Of a stretch of DNA of 64,000 bases, positions 1 through 8,358 are shown piece after piece; within the stretch, counting starts at the first letter, position 1; the number at the start of each line of letters is the position of its first letter. The notes beneath the pieces are model-generated. The model did not search any database and had not been told where the DNA came from. It worked only from the letters and a program-made list of their open reading frames with translations. Source of the stretch: Dyella_A sp035685805 (lineage in GTDB: Bacteria; Pseudomonadota; Gammaproteobacteria; Xanthomonadales; Rhodanobacteraceae); assembly GCF_035685805.1 (NCBI RefSeq), contig NZ_DASSAB010000023.1:1-64000 (forward strand). Reading direction: 5' to 3'. The position numbers and the translations under genes are program-made.

Positions 1-1912
1 ACACCGCAGCCTTGAATGCCGGACGCGGGTCGCGGCCAGGCTTTTCCAATTCGCGCAGGATGTCGGTCACCGTCGGCAAACCGAAGGTGTCGTCGACAAA
101 ACTCTGCGGCTTCAGCTGGCGCACCACGTCGGCATTGCCGATCAGGCCCTTGATGTCGCTCTTGGTGGCCTCGAGAATCCGCCGCACCACCGGATAGGCC
201 TCGGGGTGCACGCCCGAGGTGTCGAGCGGATCTTCACCATTGGTGATGCGCAGGAAGCCGGCACACTGCTCGAACGCCTTCGGGCCGAGCCGCGGCACAT
301 CCTTCAGCGCCTTGCGCGACTTGAACGGGCCGTTGGCATCGCGATGCTGTACGATGCTCTGCGCCAACCCCTGCCCGATGCCGGAGACGCGCGCGAGCAG
401 CGGGACGGACGCGGTGTTGGCATCGACGCCGACCGCGTTCACGCAGTCTTCCACCACGGCATCGAGCGAGCGCGCCAGCTTGGCCTCGCCGAGATCGTGC
501 TGATACTGGCCGACGCCGATCGCTTTCGGCTCGATCTTCACGAGCTCGGCGAGCGGATCCTGCAGCCGGCGCGCAATCGACACTGCACCGCGCAGGGTCA
601 CGTCGAGACCGGGCAGTTCCTCCGACGCAAAGGCCGAAGCTGAGTAGACCGACGCGCCGGCCTCGGAGACAACGATCTTGGTCATCTTGAGGTGGGGCAG
701 CCGCTGCACCAGCTCGGTCGCAAGCTTGTCGGTCTCGCGCGAGGCGGTGCCGTTGCCGATCGCGATCAACTCGACACGATGCTCGATCGCGAGCTTGCCG
801 AGCATAGCGAGCGCCTCGTCCCAGCGCCGCTGCGGCTCGTGCGGGAAGATCGCCGTCGTCGCCAGCACCTTGCCGGTCGCATCGACGACGGCAACCTTGA
901 CGCCGGTGCGATAGCCTGGATCGAGCCCCATCGTGGCGCGGGCGCCGGCGGGCGCGGCGAGCAGGAGATCGCGCAGGTTGGAGGCGAACACGCGGACCGC
1001 CTCGGTCTCGGCTGCGGTCCAGAGACGCATGCGCAGGTCGATATTCAGATGAATCTGAATCTTGGTGCGCCACGCCCAGCGCACGGTCTCCGTCAGCCAC
1101 TTGTCGCCCGGGCGGCCCTGGTTGGACACGCCAAAGCGCATCATGATCTTCATCTCGTAGGCACTGGGGACGCCGGCCGCCGGCTCCTGCGCCTCCGGCT
1201 TGATCGCGAGGTCGAGGATCTCTTCCTTCTCACCGCGGAACAGCGCCAGGATGCGGTGCGACGGCATCTTGGGCAGCGGCTGACTGTAATCGAAATAGTC
1301 CTTGAACTTCTCGCCTTCGGTCTTCTTGCCCTGACGCACGGTGGAGACGATGATGCCGTTGGTCCACATCTCCTCGCGCAGCGCGCCGATCAGATCGGCA
1401 TCCTCGGCGAAGCGCTCGACCAGGATGGCGCGCGCGCCGTCGAGCGCGGCGGCGACATCGGCGACCTGCTTCTCGGCATCGACGAACGGCTCCGCGGCGA
1501 CTTTCGGATCGTTCTGCGGCTGCGTCAGCAGCAATTCGGCGAGCGGCTCGAGCCCGGCCTCCTTGGCGATCTCCGCCTTGGTACGGCGCTTCGGCTTGTA
1601 GGGCAGATAGATGTCTTCCAGGCGGCCCTTGCTGTCGGCGGCCATGATCTGGGCTTCGAGCGCCGCGTCCAGCTTACCCTGCTCGCGGATCGAATCGAGG
1701 ATCGCGGTGCGGCGCGCTTCGAGCTCGCGCAAGTAAGTCAGCCGCTCCTCCAGCGTGCGCAGCTGCGCGTCATCGAGTGCGCCGGTCAATTCCTTGCGGT
1801 ATCGCGCGATGAACGGCACGGTGGCGCCGCCGTCGAGCAGGTCCACGGCGGCGCGCACCTGTTCGGCCTTGGCGGCGATGTCCTGGGCAATGCGTTGTTC
1901 GATGCTGAGCAT
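1..1912 (-). CDS. tex: Tex, RNA-binding transcription accessory protein (3' end missing)
   Basis: About 637 N-terminal residues are present and the reading frame is open to the left edge; the family is usually about 770-790 residues, so the C-terminal S1 RNA-binding domain lies outside. Visible parts: the Tex N-terminal helical domain (start MLSIEQRIAQDI), the conserved PYKPKRRTKAEIA block near residue 100, a YqgF/RNase H-like domain opening with GLDPGYRTG near residue 329, and a helix-hairpin-helix region near 500-555 (SGIGQGLA, LGPKAFEQ). Tex is a cytoplasmic nucleic-acid-binding protein linked to transcription fitness. The ATG at 1912 has AAGGA upstream, though at a long distance. Identity is firm; only the 3' end is unknown. 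Confidence 0.95.
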   Translation of the reverse strand, partial: MLSIEQRIAQDIAAKAEQVRAAVDLLDGGATVPFIARYRKELTGALDDAQLRTLEERLTYLRELEARRTAILDSIREQGKLDAALEAQIMAADSKGRLEDIYLPYKPKRRTKAEIAKEAGLEPLAELLLTQPQNDPKVAAEPFVDAEKQVADVAAALDGARAILVERFAEDADLIGALREEMWTNGIIVSTVRQGKKTEGEKFKDYFDYSQPLPKMPSHRILALFRGEKEEILDLAIKPEAQEPAAGVPSAYEMKIMMRFGVSNQGRPGDKWLTETVRWAWRTKIQIHLNIDLRMRLWTAAETEAVRVFASNLRDLLLAAPAGARATMGLDPGYRTGVKVAVVDATGKVLATTAIFPHEPQRRWDEALAMLGKLAIEHRVELIAIGNGTASRETDKLATELVQRLPHLKMTKIVVSEAGASVYSASAFASEELPGLDVTLRGAVSIARRLQDPLAELVKIEPKAIGVGQYQHDLGEAKLARSLDAVVEDCVNAVGVDANTASVPLLARVSGIGQGLAQSIVQHRDANGPFKSRKALKDVPRLGPKAFEQCAGFLRITNGEDPLDTSGVHPEAYPVVRRILEATKSDIKGLIGNADVVRQLKPQSFVDDTFGLPTVTDILRELEKPGRDPRPAFKAAV

Positions 1913-2012
1913 GAGTGACGATGTGTTCCTTGCAACGGCGCCGCGCGCCGGGGTCGGTAAAACGGGGCCGCCGATCATAGCAAGCGCTCCGCGCCGCTCT
2001 CCGTCGCACACG

Positions 2013-2042
2013 AAAAGGGCGCCGCGGCTGACCGCGGCGCCC
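2013..2042 (-). terminator. Rho-independent terminator of the GYF/RDD gene
   Basis: A perfect 11-bp stem (arms 2017-2027 and 2032-2042, loop CTGA) lies about 20 bases past the stop of the gene at 2064-2831. On the minus strand it is followed by TTTT. It separates that gene from tex. Confidence 0.8.
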
Positions 2043-2063
2043 CGATCTGCGGCCCGCGCGACG

Positions 2064-2831
2064 TCAGGCGCTGAAGTTGCCCGAGGGTCCCGCGCCGCGT
2101 TCGGGTCGGGCGGCCTGTGCGCGGCCGTTGAGCACCAGCGCCTTGGCCAGCATGTCATGCAGGCCCTGCTTGCGCGGGGTGAACGCAACCACGAGGTAGC
2201 ACAGGAACGGAATCAGGCTGGTCACGATGTTGAGCAGGCGGACCGCGTTGCGCGCTGCGCTGCGACCCATGCTGAGGCGATTTCCGTCGATGTCCGTCAC
2301 CCGCAGGCTCAGCGCCATCTTGCCGGGCGTCGCCTGCCACGACGATGCCTCGAACAGTACGTAATAGACGAATCCGATGGCCAGCATGATCAGCGTCGCG
2401 GGACGGATGGCGGCAGCGTACTCGGCGGCAGCCACGGCTCCGGCCGAGCCGTTCTGTACCTGCTCCATGAGATGACGGAAGGCTTCTGCCGCACCCATCG
2501 AGATCGCGATCACCGACGAAGGCACCAGCAGGATCAGATAGTCGATCAACCAGGCGCCGAAGCGCTGCCAGAAGCCGGCGTAATCCTCGAGCGCCACGGC
2601 GCTTGCCTGCGGCAGCGGCTGTGCCGAGACCGGCGGCGGCGGTGGATACGACGCGTCCGGCGTGCGCTTCAGCTCTTCCGGGAACAGCGTGGCCAGGGGC
2701 TGCCAGTCGGCCAGACCCTCGTACCAGCCGAGGTCGTCGCCGCTGGCCTGGCCGTTGCGCAGCCACTGGCGTACCTCGGTCTCCTTGTACGGGCCGTGGC
2801 GTTCGCCGTCGCGGCCGATCCAGATATCCAT
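2064..2831 (-). CDS. GYF_2 and RDD domain membrane protein
   Basis: 255 residues. The first 55 or so form a GYF_2-type domain (MDIWIGRDGERHGPY, then a tryptophan-rich stretch DLGWYEGLADWQPL). A Pro-rich linker leads into an RDD-family membrane domain from about residue 90 (FWQRFGAWLIDYLILL), with the typical 'TPGKMALSLRV' motif and hydrophobic segments near 105-125, 145-165 and 205-225. RDD proteins are inner-membrane proteins of mixed and often unknown role; GYF domains bind proline-rich peptides. The ATG at 2831 has GAGGA upstream; an earlier in-frame ATG 12 codons upstream gives a non-homologous tail. Function unknown. Confidence 0.85.
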   Translation of the reverse strand: MDIWIGRDGERHGPYKETEVRQWLRNGQASGDDLGWYEGLADWQPLATLFPEELKRTPDASYPPPPPVSAQPLPQASAVALEDYAGFWQRFGAWLIDYLILLVPSSVIAISMGAAEAFRHLMEQVQNGSAGAVAAAEYAAAIRPATLIMLAIGFVYYVLFEASSWQATPGKMALSLRVTDIDGNRLSMGRSAARNAVRLLNIVTSLIPFLCYLVVAFTPRKQGLHDMLAKALVLNGRAQAARPERGAGPSGNFSA

Positions 2832-2896
2832 GCCGGGTGATCCTCGTGCGTCAGGGCAAGGCGGCATGATGCCACGACGCCCGCGGCGCGTCGGGG

Positions 2897-4771
2897 TCAG
2901 GCGGCCCGGCGTTTCAGGTGCACCAGCAGCAGCGAGATGGCGGCCGGGGTGACGCCGCTGATGCGCGCCGCCTGCCCCAGCGTGGCCGGCTGCACGCGCT
3001 TGAGCTTGAGCAGCACTTCGGCGGACAGGCCGCGGACCTTGTCGTAGTCGAAGCCGGTCGGAATCGCGGTGTGCTCATGCCGGCGCGTGCGCTCGATCTC
3101 CTCGCGCTGGCGCTCCAGATAGCCGGCGTACTTGGTCTGCACTTCGACCTGGGCCGCGACGTCCGCGCGCTCCACCGCGGGACCGAGCCCGGGAACCGTG
3201 GCAAGGCGCGCGTAATCCAGCTCCGGCCGGCGCAGCAGGTCCAGGGCGTTGGTCTCGCGGCTCACCGCGATGCCGAGATGCTGTTCGATCGCCGCGCCCA
3301 GCGCGTTGGTTGGCGCGGCCCACAGGGTGCCGAGCCGCTGCGTCTCGCGCGCCACCGCGTCGCGCTTGGCGCGCAGGGCGTCGAAACGCTCGGCCGGCAC
3401 CACCCCCAGCGCGTGGCCGGTCTCGGTGAGGCGAAGGTCGGCATTGTCCTCGCGCAGGTGCAGCCGGTATTCGGCGCGCGAGGTGAACATGCGGTACGGC
3501 TCGATGGTGCCGTTACTGGTGAGGTCGTCGATCAGCACGCCGATGTAGGCCTCGTCGCGACGCGGATACCACGGCGCCTTGCCCTGGGTGGCCAGGGCCG
3601 CATTGAGCCCGGCGATCAGGCCCTGCGCGCCGGCCTCCTCGTAGCCGGTGGTGCCGTTGATCTGTCCGGCGAAGTACAGCCCGCCGATCGCCTTGGTCTC
3701 CAGCCACGGGTGGAGGCCGCGCGGGTCGAAGTAGTCGTACTCGATGGCATAGCCCGGGCGGGTGATGTGCGCCTGCTCGAAGCCCCTGATCGACCGCACC
3801 AGTGCCAGCTGCACGTCGAACGGCAGCGAGGTGGAGATGCCGTTGGGGTAGATCTCGAAGGTGTCCAGCCCTTCCGGCTCGATGAACACCTGATGCGAGG
3901 CCTTGTCGGCAAAGCGCACCACCTTGTCCTCGATCGACGGGCAGTAGCGCGGGCCGGTGCCCTCGATCTGGCCGCTGTACAGCGGCGAGCGGTCCAGCGC
4001 GCCACGGATCAGCTCGTGGGTGTGCCCGGAGGTGTGGGTGATCCAGCAGCTGACCTGGCGCGGGTGCTCCGCGCGCGAACCGAGGTAGGAGAACACCGGT
4101 GCAGGATCGTCGCCGGGTTGTTCCTCCAGTGTGCTGAAGTCGATGCTGCGCAGATCGATGCGCGGCGGCGTACCGGTCTTCAGACGGTCGGCCGCCACCG
4201 GGAGCTCGCGCAGCCGCTGTGCCAGCGTGCTGGCGGGTGGGTCGCCGGCGCGGCCGCCGGCGTACTGCGCCGGGCCGATGTGGATCTTGCCGGCGAGGAA
4301 GGTGCCGGCGGTCAGCACCACAGACCGTGCGTGGAAGCTCAGCCCCATCTGCGTGACCACGCCGGTCACTCGGCCACCTTCAATGATCAGGTCGTCCACG
4401 GCCTGCTGGAACAGCTCGAGGTTGGGCTGTGTCTCGACCATCCGGCGGATCGCTGCCTTGTAGAGAGAGCGGTCGGCCTGGCAGCGGGTGGCGCGCACGG
4501 CCGGCCCTTTGGAAGCGTTGAGCGTGCGCCACTGGATGCCGGCGCCGTCGGCTGCGCGCGCCATGGCGCCGCCCAGCGCGTCGATCTCCTTCACCAGGTG
4601 GCCCTTGCCGATGCCACCGATGGCGGGGTTGCAGCTCATCTGGCCGATCGTCTCGATGTTGTGGCTGAGCAGCAGCGTGCGGGCGCCGCAGCGCGCGGAG
4701 GCCAGTGCCGCCTCGGTGCCAGCGTGGCCGCCGCCGATGACGATGACGTCGTAGTGTGTCGGGTGACGCAT
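2897..4771 (-). CDS. mnmG: MnmG (GidA), tRNA U34 carboxymethylaminomethyl-modifying enzyme
   Basis: 624 residues, the normal family length. With MnmE it installs the cmnm5 group at wobble uridine 34 using FAD, methylene-THF and glycine. Visible: FAD-binding Rossmann motif IGGGHAGTEAA at residues 12-22, the GidA signature near 270-285 (RYCPSIEDK), the second signature near 365-390 (GQINGTTGYEEAGAQG), and the C-terminal helical region that binds tRNA and MnmE (FDYDKVRGLS near 565). I chose the ATG at 4771 because the protein begins there in the family way (MRHPTHYDVIVIGGG); the frame is open for 66 more codons upstream but without homology. A separate unit, with no mnmE or rsmG next to it. Confidence 0.97.
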   Translation of the reverse strand: MRHPTHYDVIVIGGGHAGTEAALASARCGARTLLLSHNIETIGQMSCNPAIGGIGKGHLVKEIDALGGAMARAADGAGIQWRTLNASKGPAVRATRCQADRSLYKAAIRRMVETQPNLELFQQAVDDLIIEGGRVTGVVTQMGLSFHARSVVLTAGTFLAGKIHIGPAQYAGGRAGDPPASTLAQRLRELPVAADRLKTGTPPRIDLRSIDFSTLEEQPGDDPAPVFSYLGSRAEHPRQVSCWITHTSGHTHELIRGALDRSPLYSGQIEGTGPRYCPSIEDKVVRFADKASHQVFIEPEGLDTFEIYPNGISTSLPFDVQLALVRSIRGFEQAHITRPGYAIEYDYFDPRGLHPWLETKAIGGLYFAGQINGTTGYEEAGAQGLIAGLNAALATQGKAPWYPRRDEAYIGVLIDDLTSNGTIEPYRMFTSRAEYRLHLREDNADLRLTETGHALGVVPAERFDALRAKRDAVARETQRLGTLWAAPTNALGAAIEQHLGIAVSRETNALDLLRRPELDYARLATVPGLGPAVERADVAAQVEVQTKYAGYLERQREEIERTRRHEHTAIPTGFDYDKVRGLSAEVLLKLKRVQPATLGQAARISGVTPAAISLLLVHLKRRAA

Positions 4772-4970
4772 GGAACTGACCTGCTGGGTCCAAAAGTGGA
4801 CGTGGTGGGTCGATATGGTACGTGCCTGTCCACTCGCGGCGGACGGCATCGCAAGATGGCACGAATCATGCAGATCCCATCCCGCACTTTTCACGGGCAG
4901 ACGCTGCGCAGTACGTGCGCGCCGAGGCGGGACGACAGGGGTCCCACCGCGTGCCGGGGAAGGAAGCAAT

Positions 4971-4992
4971 GACGGCGCCTACGGGCGCCGTC
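4971..4992 (+). other. GC-rich hairpin with TACG tetraloop
   Basis: Perfect 9-bp stem (4971-4979 with 4984-4992) closed by TACG, a stable UNCG-like loop when transcribed from the plus strand. It lies just upstream of the strong terminator at 5015-5054 and could be part of the same RNA. No protein-coding context fits it. Confidence 0.5.
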
Positions 4993-5014
4993 GCCCTTTC
5001 CGGATTGCACAAAT

Positions 5015-5054
5015 GCAAAGCCCCGCGCCAGACGGCGCGGGGCTTTGCTTTTTT
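5015..5054 (+). terminator. Strong intrinsic terminator of an unassigned plus-strand transcript
   Basis: Perfect 15-bp stem (5015-5029 with 5034-5048), AGAC loop, followed by six T on the plus strand. The only gene on the left, mnmG, runs the other way and starts at 4771, so this terminator ends a plus-strand RNA that must begin within or upstream of the 4772-5014 gap. I could not recognise a known RNA family there. The rest of the 4772-5359 gap holds the other elements listed separately. Confidence 0.8.
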
Positions 5055-5057
5055 AGA

Positions 5058-5120
5058 TCTGGCGTCCGGCGGTCTCAGGAACAGGGGGAATCCAGGATGA
5101 CCGTGTTGCCGGACGCCAGA
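5058..5120. repeat. 13-bp perfect inverted repeat
   Basis: Arms TCTGGCGTCCGGC (5058-5070) and its exact reverse complement (5108-5120), separated by 37 bases. It starts three bases after the T-run of the preceding terminator. No gene overlaps it convincingly. It could be a long-range RNA stem, a protein site or a degenerate mobile-element end. Confidence 0.7.
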
Positions 5121-5239
5121 AACCGGAAAATCGGTGGGCTTCTGGAGCCAAACGTCAGCGACGTTGAGCCGAATGATCCTGCCGCTCGCGTGAACCCGGA
5201 GTGACTGAAACGGCTATTTGTGTCGACACGCGGCAGCAG

Positions 5240-5260
5240 CTGACGCGATGCGTCAGTTTT
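5240..5260 (+). terminator. Possible minor intrinsic terminator
   Basis: 7-bp perfect stem (5240-5246 with 5250-5256), GAT loop, then TTTT. Weak by itself. Together with the terminator at 5015-5054 it could bound a short transcript containing the 13-bp inverted repeat. Confidence 0.35.
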
Positions 5261-5282
5261 CAGCGCCGACACCCCAGCGAAC

Positions 5283-5298
5283 CGTGATTCGCATCACA
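5283..5298. promoter_or_regulatory. CRP/Clp-like operator
   Basis: CGTGATTCGCATCACA fits the CRP-family consensus TGTGA-N6-TCACA with one mismatch. In Xanthomonadales the CRP-like regulator Clp uses this consensus. The site is 62 bases upstream of the ATG of the small gene at 5360, a plausible activator position. Regulation is inferred from the site alone. Confidence 0.55.
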
Positions 5299-5359
5299 TT
5301 GTTGGCATGGGCGATGCATTCCCCCCTGCAAGTCACACCACTGAGCAAAGGGGAGCTTC

Positions 5360-5545
5360 ATGGAACTCAGCGTCAATCTGGAACCGGTGTATCAGCAGCA
5401 CGATCTGTGGATGGAGATCGGTCGCGTGGAGATGGCCATGGAGCAGCTGGAGCGCCGCAACGAACGCGAGCGTACGACGCTGCGTCCGCGGCTCGAATCG
5501 CGTCGCCATCGCCTGCTCGAACAGCTGCAGCAGCTCAGCGCCTGA
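5360..5545 (+). CDS. Small charged helical protein, function unknown
   Basis: 61 residues. A good Shine-Dalgarno (AAAGGGGAG, 4 bases before the ATG) and an upstream CRP/Clp-like site argue that it is real. The sequence is rich in Glu, Arg, Leu and Gln with no Gly, and hydrophobic residues recur at coiled-coil-like spacing (LERRNERERTTLRPRLESRR), so an amphipathic helix or helical dimer is likely. No signal peptide or membrane segment. I do not recognise the family and assign no function. Confidence 0.6.
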   Translation: MELSVNLEPVYQQHDLWMEIGRVEMAMEQLERRNERERTTLRPRLESRRHRLLEQLQQLSA

Positions 5546-5653
5546 CTTCAACGGACGCGGGTTCGACGTCGAGCTGCCGCTCCGTCGTACCGCGTCCGGC
5601 GATGCCGCTGCCCGCGCCATCGCCCGCCGTGCCACCGCGGCGGCTACTGGTGA

Positions 5654-8290
5654 TCAGTGCTTCATGACGCCGGCAATGATTTCCGACAGGTTCCTCGACA
5701 GCCCGTCCCGCGCGGCCAGGCTGGCCAACGCCTGACGGGCGGCCTCGCGCCGCACGGGTTCGAGTCGCTGCCAGCCGTTGAACGCCGTGGCCAGCCGCGC
5801 GGCGATCTGCGGGTTGATCGCGTCAAGCGCCACCAGCCGTTCGGCGAGCGCGCGATAGCCTGCGCCGTCGGTCCGATGGAAGCCGCTGGGATTGCCGCTG
5901 GCGAACGTGCCCCACAGGGAGCGGGCGCGGTTGGGATTGGAGAGCGTGAAGGCCGGGTCGGTTTCCAGCTGGAGCACCGTCGCCAGCGCGTTGTCGCCGG
6001 GCACCTGGGCCTGCACGGCAAACCATTTGTCCAGCGCCAGCGGGTTGTCCGCGTGGCGGCGGCGGAAGTCGCCTGCTGCCGTGGCTGCCTCGGCGGCGTC
6101 ACTGCGCAGCAGCACGCTCAGAGCTGCCAGCCGGTCGGTCATGCCCGCCGCCGCTTCGTACTGCGCCGCTGCCAGCGCCCGCGCCTGCGGCGCATCCACC
6201 AGCGACAACAGCTCGAGCACCCGCCGGTTCAGCCGGCGCCGCGCCTTTGCCTCGGCATCCAGCCGCAGCGGTGCGGCCATGGCAAGCGCCCGATGGCGTT
6301 GTGCCAGCGCGGTGGCGCCGATCACCTGCGCCAGATGCCGCTGCAGCGTCTGCCGCAGCGCGTGGATCTGCGCCGGGTCGACCTCGCGCTCGCGTTCGGC
6401 GAGCTCCACCTCGCCCGGCGGCGTCAGCAGATCCGCCAGCAGTGCGGCGTCCACGCTGGCGTCGCTGAACAACGCATGGAGCGCATCGCACCAGGCCTGC
6501 AGCGCGTCGTGACGTTGGTGGCGGCAATCGTCGAGCGCCCGGATCGCCAGCTGCTGGCCCGCCTCCCAGCGGTTGAAACCGTCCGGGTCGTGCGTGAGCA
6601 GCAGCGCGAGGTCGGCCGGCGCGTAGTCGTACTCCAGGATCACCGGAGCGGAAAATCCCCGCAGCAGCGACACCACCGGTGGCTGGGCGATGTCGTGGAA
6701 CACCAGCTCGCGCTCGAGCGTATCCAGCACCACCACGGTTTCCGTGGCGACCGGGTGGCCGTCCAGCTGCAGCGGCAGCAGGTGCCCGTGGTGGTCGAAC
6801 AGCGCCAGCTTCACGGGAATCGGCAGCGGGGTCTTCTCCGGCTGCCCGGGCGTGGCCGGGGTGTGCTGGCTCAGCGTGAGGGCGAAGGTGCGACGACCCG
6901 CGTCGTGGCGGCCATGCGCGGTGAGCCGCGGGGTACCTGCCTGGGCGTACCACGCCAGGTAAGGCATCAGGTCGGTGCCGTTGGCCTCGCCCAGCGCGCC
7001 GAGAAAATCCTCCAGCGTCGCGGCGCGACCGTCATTGCGCTCGAAGTACCGGTCCATGCCGCGACGGAAACCTTCCGGCCCGAGCTTGCCGGCGATCATG
7101 CGCACCAGCTCCGCCCCCTTCTCGTAGACGGTGGCGGTATAGAAATTGTTGATCTCGCGATACTCGGCCGGGCGTACCGGGTGCGCCAGCGGGCCGGCGT
7201 CTTCCGGGAACTGCGCGCGGCGCAGCAGCGCCACGTCCTCGATGCGCTTGAGCGCAGCGGAGTTCATGTCGGCGGAGAACTGCTGCTCGCGGAACACGGT
7301 GAGGCCTTCCTTCAGCGACAGCTGGAACCAGTCGCGGCAGGTGACGCGGTTGCCGCTCCAGTTGTGGAAATATTCGTGCGCCACCACTGCCTCCACCGCC
7401 TTGTATTCGTCGTCGGTGGTGGTGTCGGGGTCGGCCAGCAGGTACTTCGCGTTGAAGATGTTGAGGCCCTTGTTCTCCATCGCGCCCATGTTGAAGTCGT
7501 GCGTGGCGACCACGTGGAACACGTCCAGATCGTAGTGGCGGCCGTAGACCTGCTCGTCCCAGCGCATGCAGCGCTCCAGCGCATCCATGGCGTAGTGGCA
7601 GCTGTCGATGACGTTGGCCTCGGACCAGATCACCAGCTTCACCGCGCGCCCCTCGCCGGTGACGTAGTCGCGCTCGATCTTCTCCAGCCGTCCGGCGACC
7701 AGCGCGAACAGGTAGCTCGGCTTCGGGTGCGGATCGACGAAGCGCGCCCAGTGGCGGCCGTCGGGCAGCTCGCCGGCGCCGTCCGGGTTGCCACCGGCCA
7801 GCAGCACCGGGAAGCGCGTGCGGTCCGCGCGCAGCGTGACCGTGTAGCGCGCCAGCACGTCCGGGCGGTCGGGGAAATAGGTGATGTGGCGAAAGCCCTC
7901 CGCCTCGCACTGCGTGAGCAGGAAGCCGGCCTCGCGGCTGCCGGACAGATACAGCCCCTCCAGCGCGGTGTTGCTGGCTGGATGCACGCGCACGCGGGTG
8001 GCCAGCATGCTGCCGTCGCGCACGCCGTCCACTTCCAGCACGCCGTCGGCGACGCGCCATGCGGATCGTTCCAGCGGCTGGCCGTCCAGTGCGATCGTCA
8101 GCAACTCCAGCCCCTCGCCATCGAGCCGCAGCGGCGCGCCGGCATTGCCGCGCAGGTGCAGGCGCGCGGCGATCTCGGTGCTGTCGATGCCGAGATCCAC
8201 CTCCAGCTCGACCGATTCCACCCGCCACGGCGGGGGAGCGTAGTCGTGCAGACGGATCGGAGCGGTGGGGTTGTCGTGGGGTCGTGACAT
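5654..8290 (-). CDS. pepN: Aminopeptidase N (M1 metallopeptidase)
   Basis: 878 residues, the bacterial PepN length. It removes N-terminal amino acids from peptides in the cytoplasm. Visible: GAMENKGL substrate-binding motif near residues 268-275, and the zinc site HEYFHN near 306 followed after 18 residues by the third ligand (KEGLTVF), i.e. HEXXH-X18-E. The C-terminal half is the DUF3458/ARM-like domain of E. coli-type PepN. No signal peptide. The ATG at 8290 stands 68 bases from the divergent epimerase gene, so the two promoters share this gap. The opposite strand is almost fully open over this gene, a high-GC artefact. Confidence 0.97.
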   Translation of the reverse strand: MSRPHDNPTAPIRLHDYAPPPWRVESVELEVDLGIDSTEIAARLHLRGNAGAPLRLDGEGLELLTIALDGQPLERSAWRVADGVLEVDGVRDGSMLATRVRVHPASNTALEGLYLSGSREAGFLLTQCEAEGFRHITYFPDRPDVLARYTVTLRADRTRFPVLLAGGNPDGAGELPDGRHWARFVDPHPKPSYLFALVAGRLEKIERDYVTGEGRAVKLVIWSEANVIDSCHYAMDALERCMRWDEQVYGRHYDLDVFHVVATHDFNMGAMENKGLNIFNAKYLLADPDTTTDDEYKAVEAVVAHEYFHNWSGNRVTCRDWFQLSLKEGLTVFREQQFSADMNSAALKRIEDVALLRRAQFPEDAGPLAHPVRPAEYREINNFYTATVYEKGAELVRMIAGKLGPEGFRRGMDRYFERNDGRAATLEDFLGALGEANGTDLMPYLAWYAQAGTPRLTAHGRHDAGRRTFALTLSQHTPATPGQPEKTPLPIPVKLALFDHHGHLLPLQLDGHPVATETVVVLDTLERELVFHDIAQPPVVSLLRGFSAPVILEYDYAPADLALLLTHDPDGFNRWEAGQQLAIRALDDCRHQRHDALQAWCDALHALFSDASVDAALLADLLTPPGEVELAEREREVDPAQIHALRQTLQRHLAQVIGATALAQRHRALAMAAPLRLDAEAKARRRLNRRVLELLSLVDAPQARALAAAQYEAAAGMTDRLAALSVLLRSDAAEAATAAGDFRRRHADNPLALDKWFAVQAQVPGDNALATVLQLETDPAFTLSNPNRARSLWGTFASGNPSGFHRTDGAGYRALAERLVALDAINPQIAARLATAFNGWQRLEPVRREAARQALASLAARDGLSRNLSEIIAGVMKH

Positions 8291-8358
8291 GCGGGAAACG
8301 GGTGGCCGCTGGGGCCGGGCAGGCTACCATGGCAGGCCTTTGGGCCAGGTGCACGACG

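Noticed and set aside
2918..4972. A plus-strand open frame opposite mnmG (684 codons)
   Set aside because: Same antisense artefact. All conserved motifs are on the minus strand.
4921..4995. Resemblance to 4.5S (SRP) RNA around GGGGAAGGAAGCA
   Set aside because: The purine stretch recalls the SRP apical loop, but the flanking conserved helix 8 bases (GTCAGGTCCGG and the matching strand) are missing and no suitable closing stem can be drawn.
4822..5100. Plus-strand open frame of 92 codons through the terminator
   Set aside because: It reads through a strong terminator hairpin, has no recognisable sequence, and its amino-acid pattern is that of translated repeats.
5657..8287. A plus-strand open frame almost exactly opposite pepN (876 codons)
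   Set aside because: High GC and codon bias leave the antisense frame open. It has no homology or ribosome site, and its composition is Arg/Gln/Ala-rich; the minus strand encodes a clear PepN.
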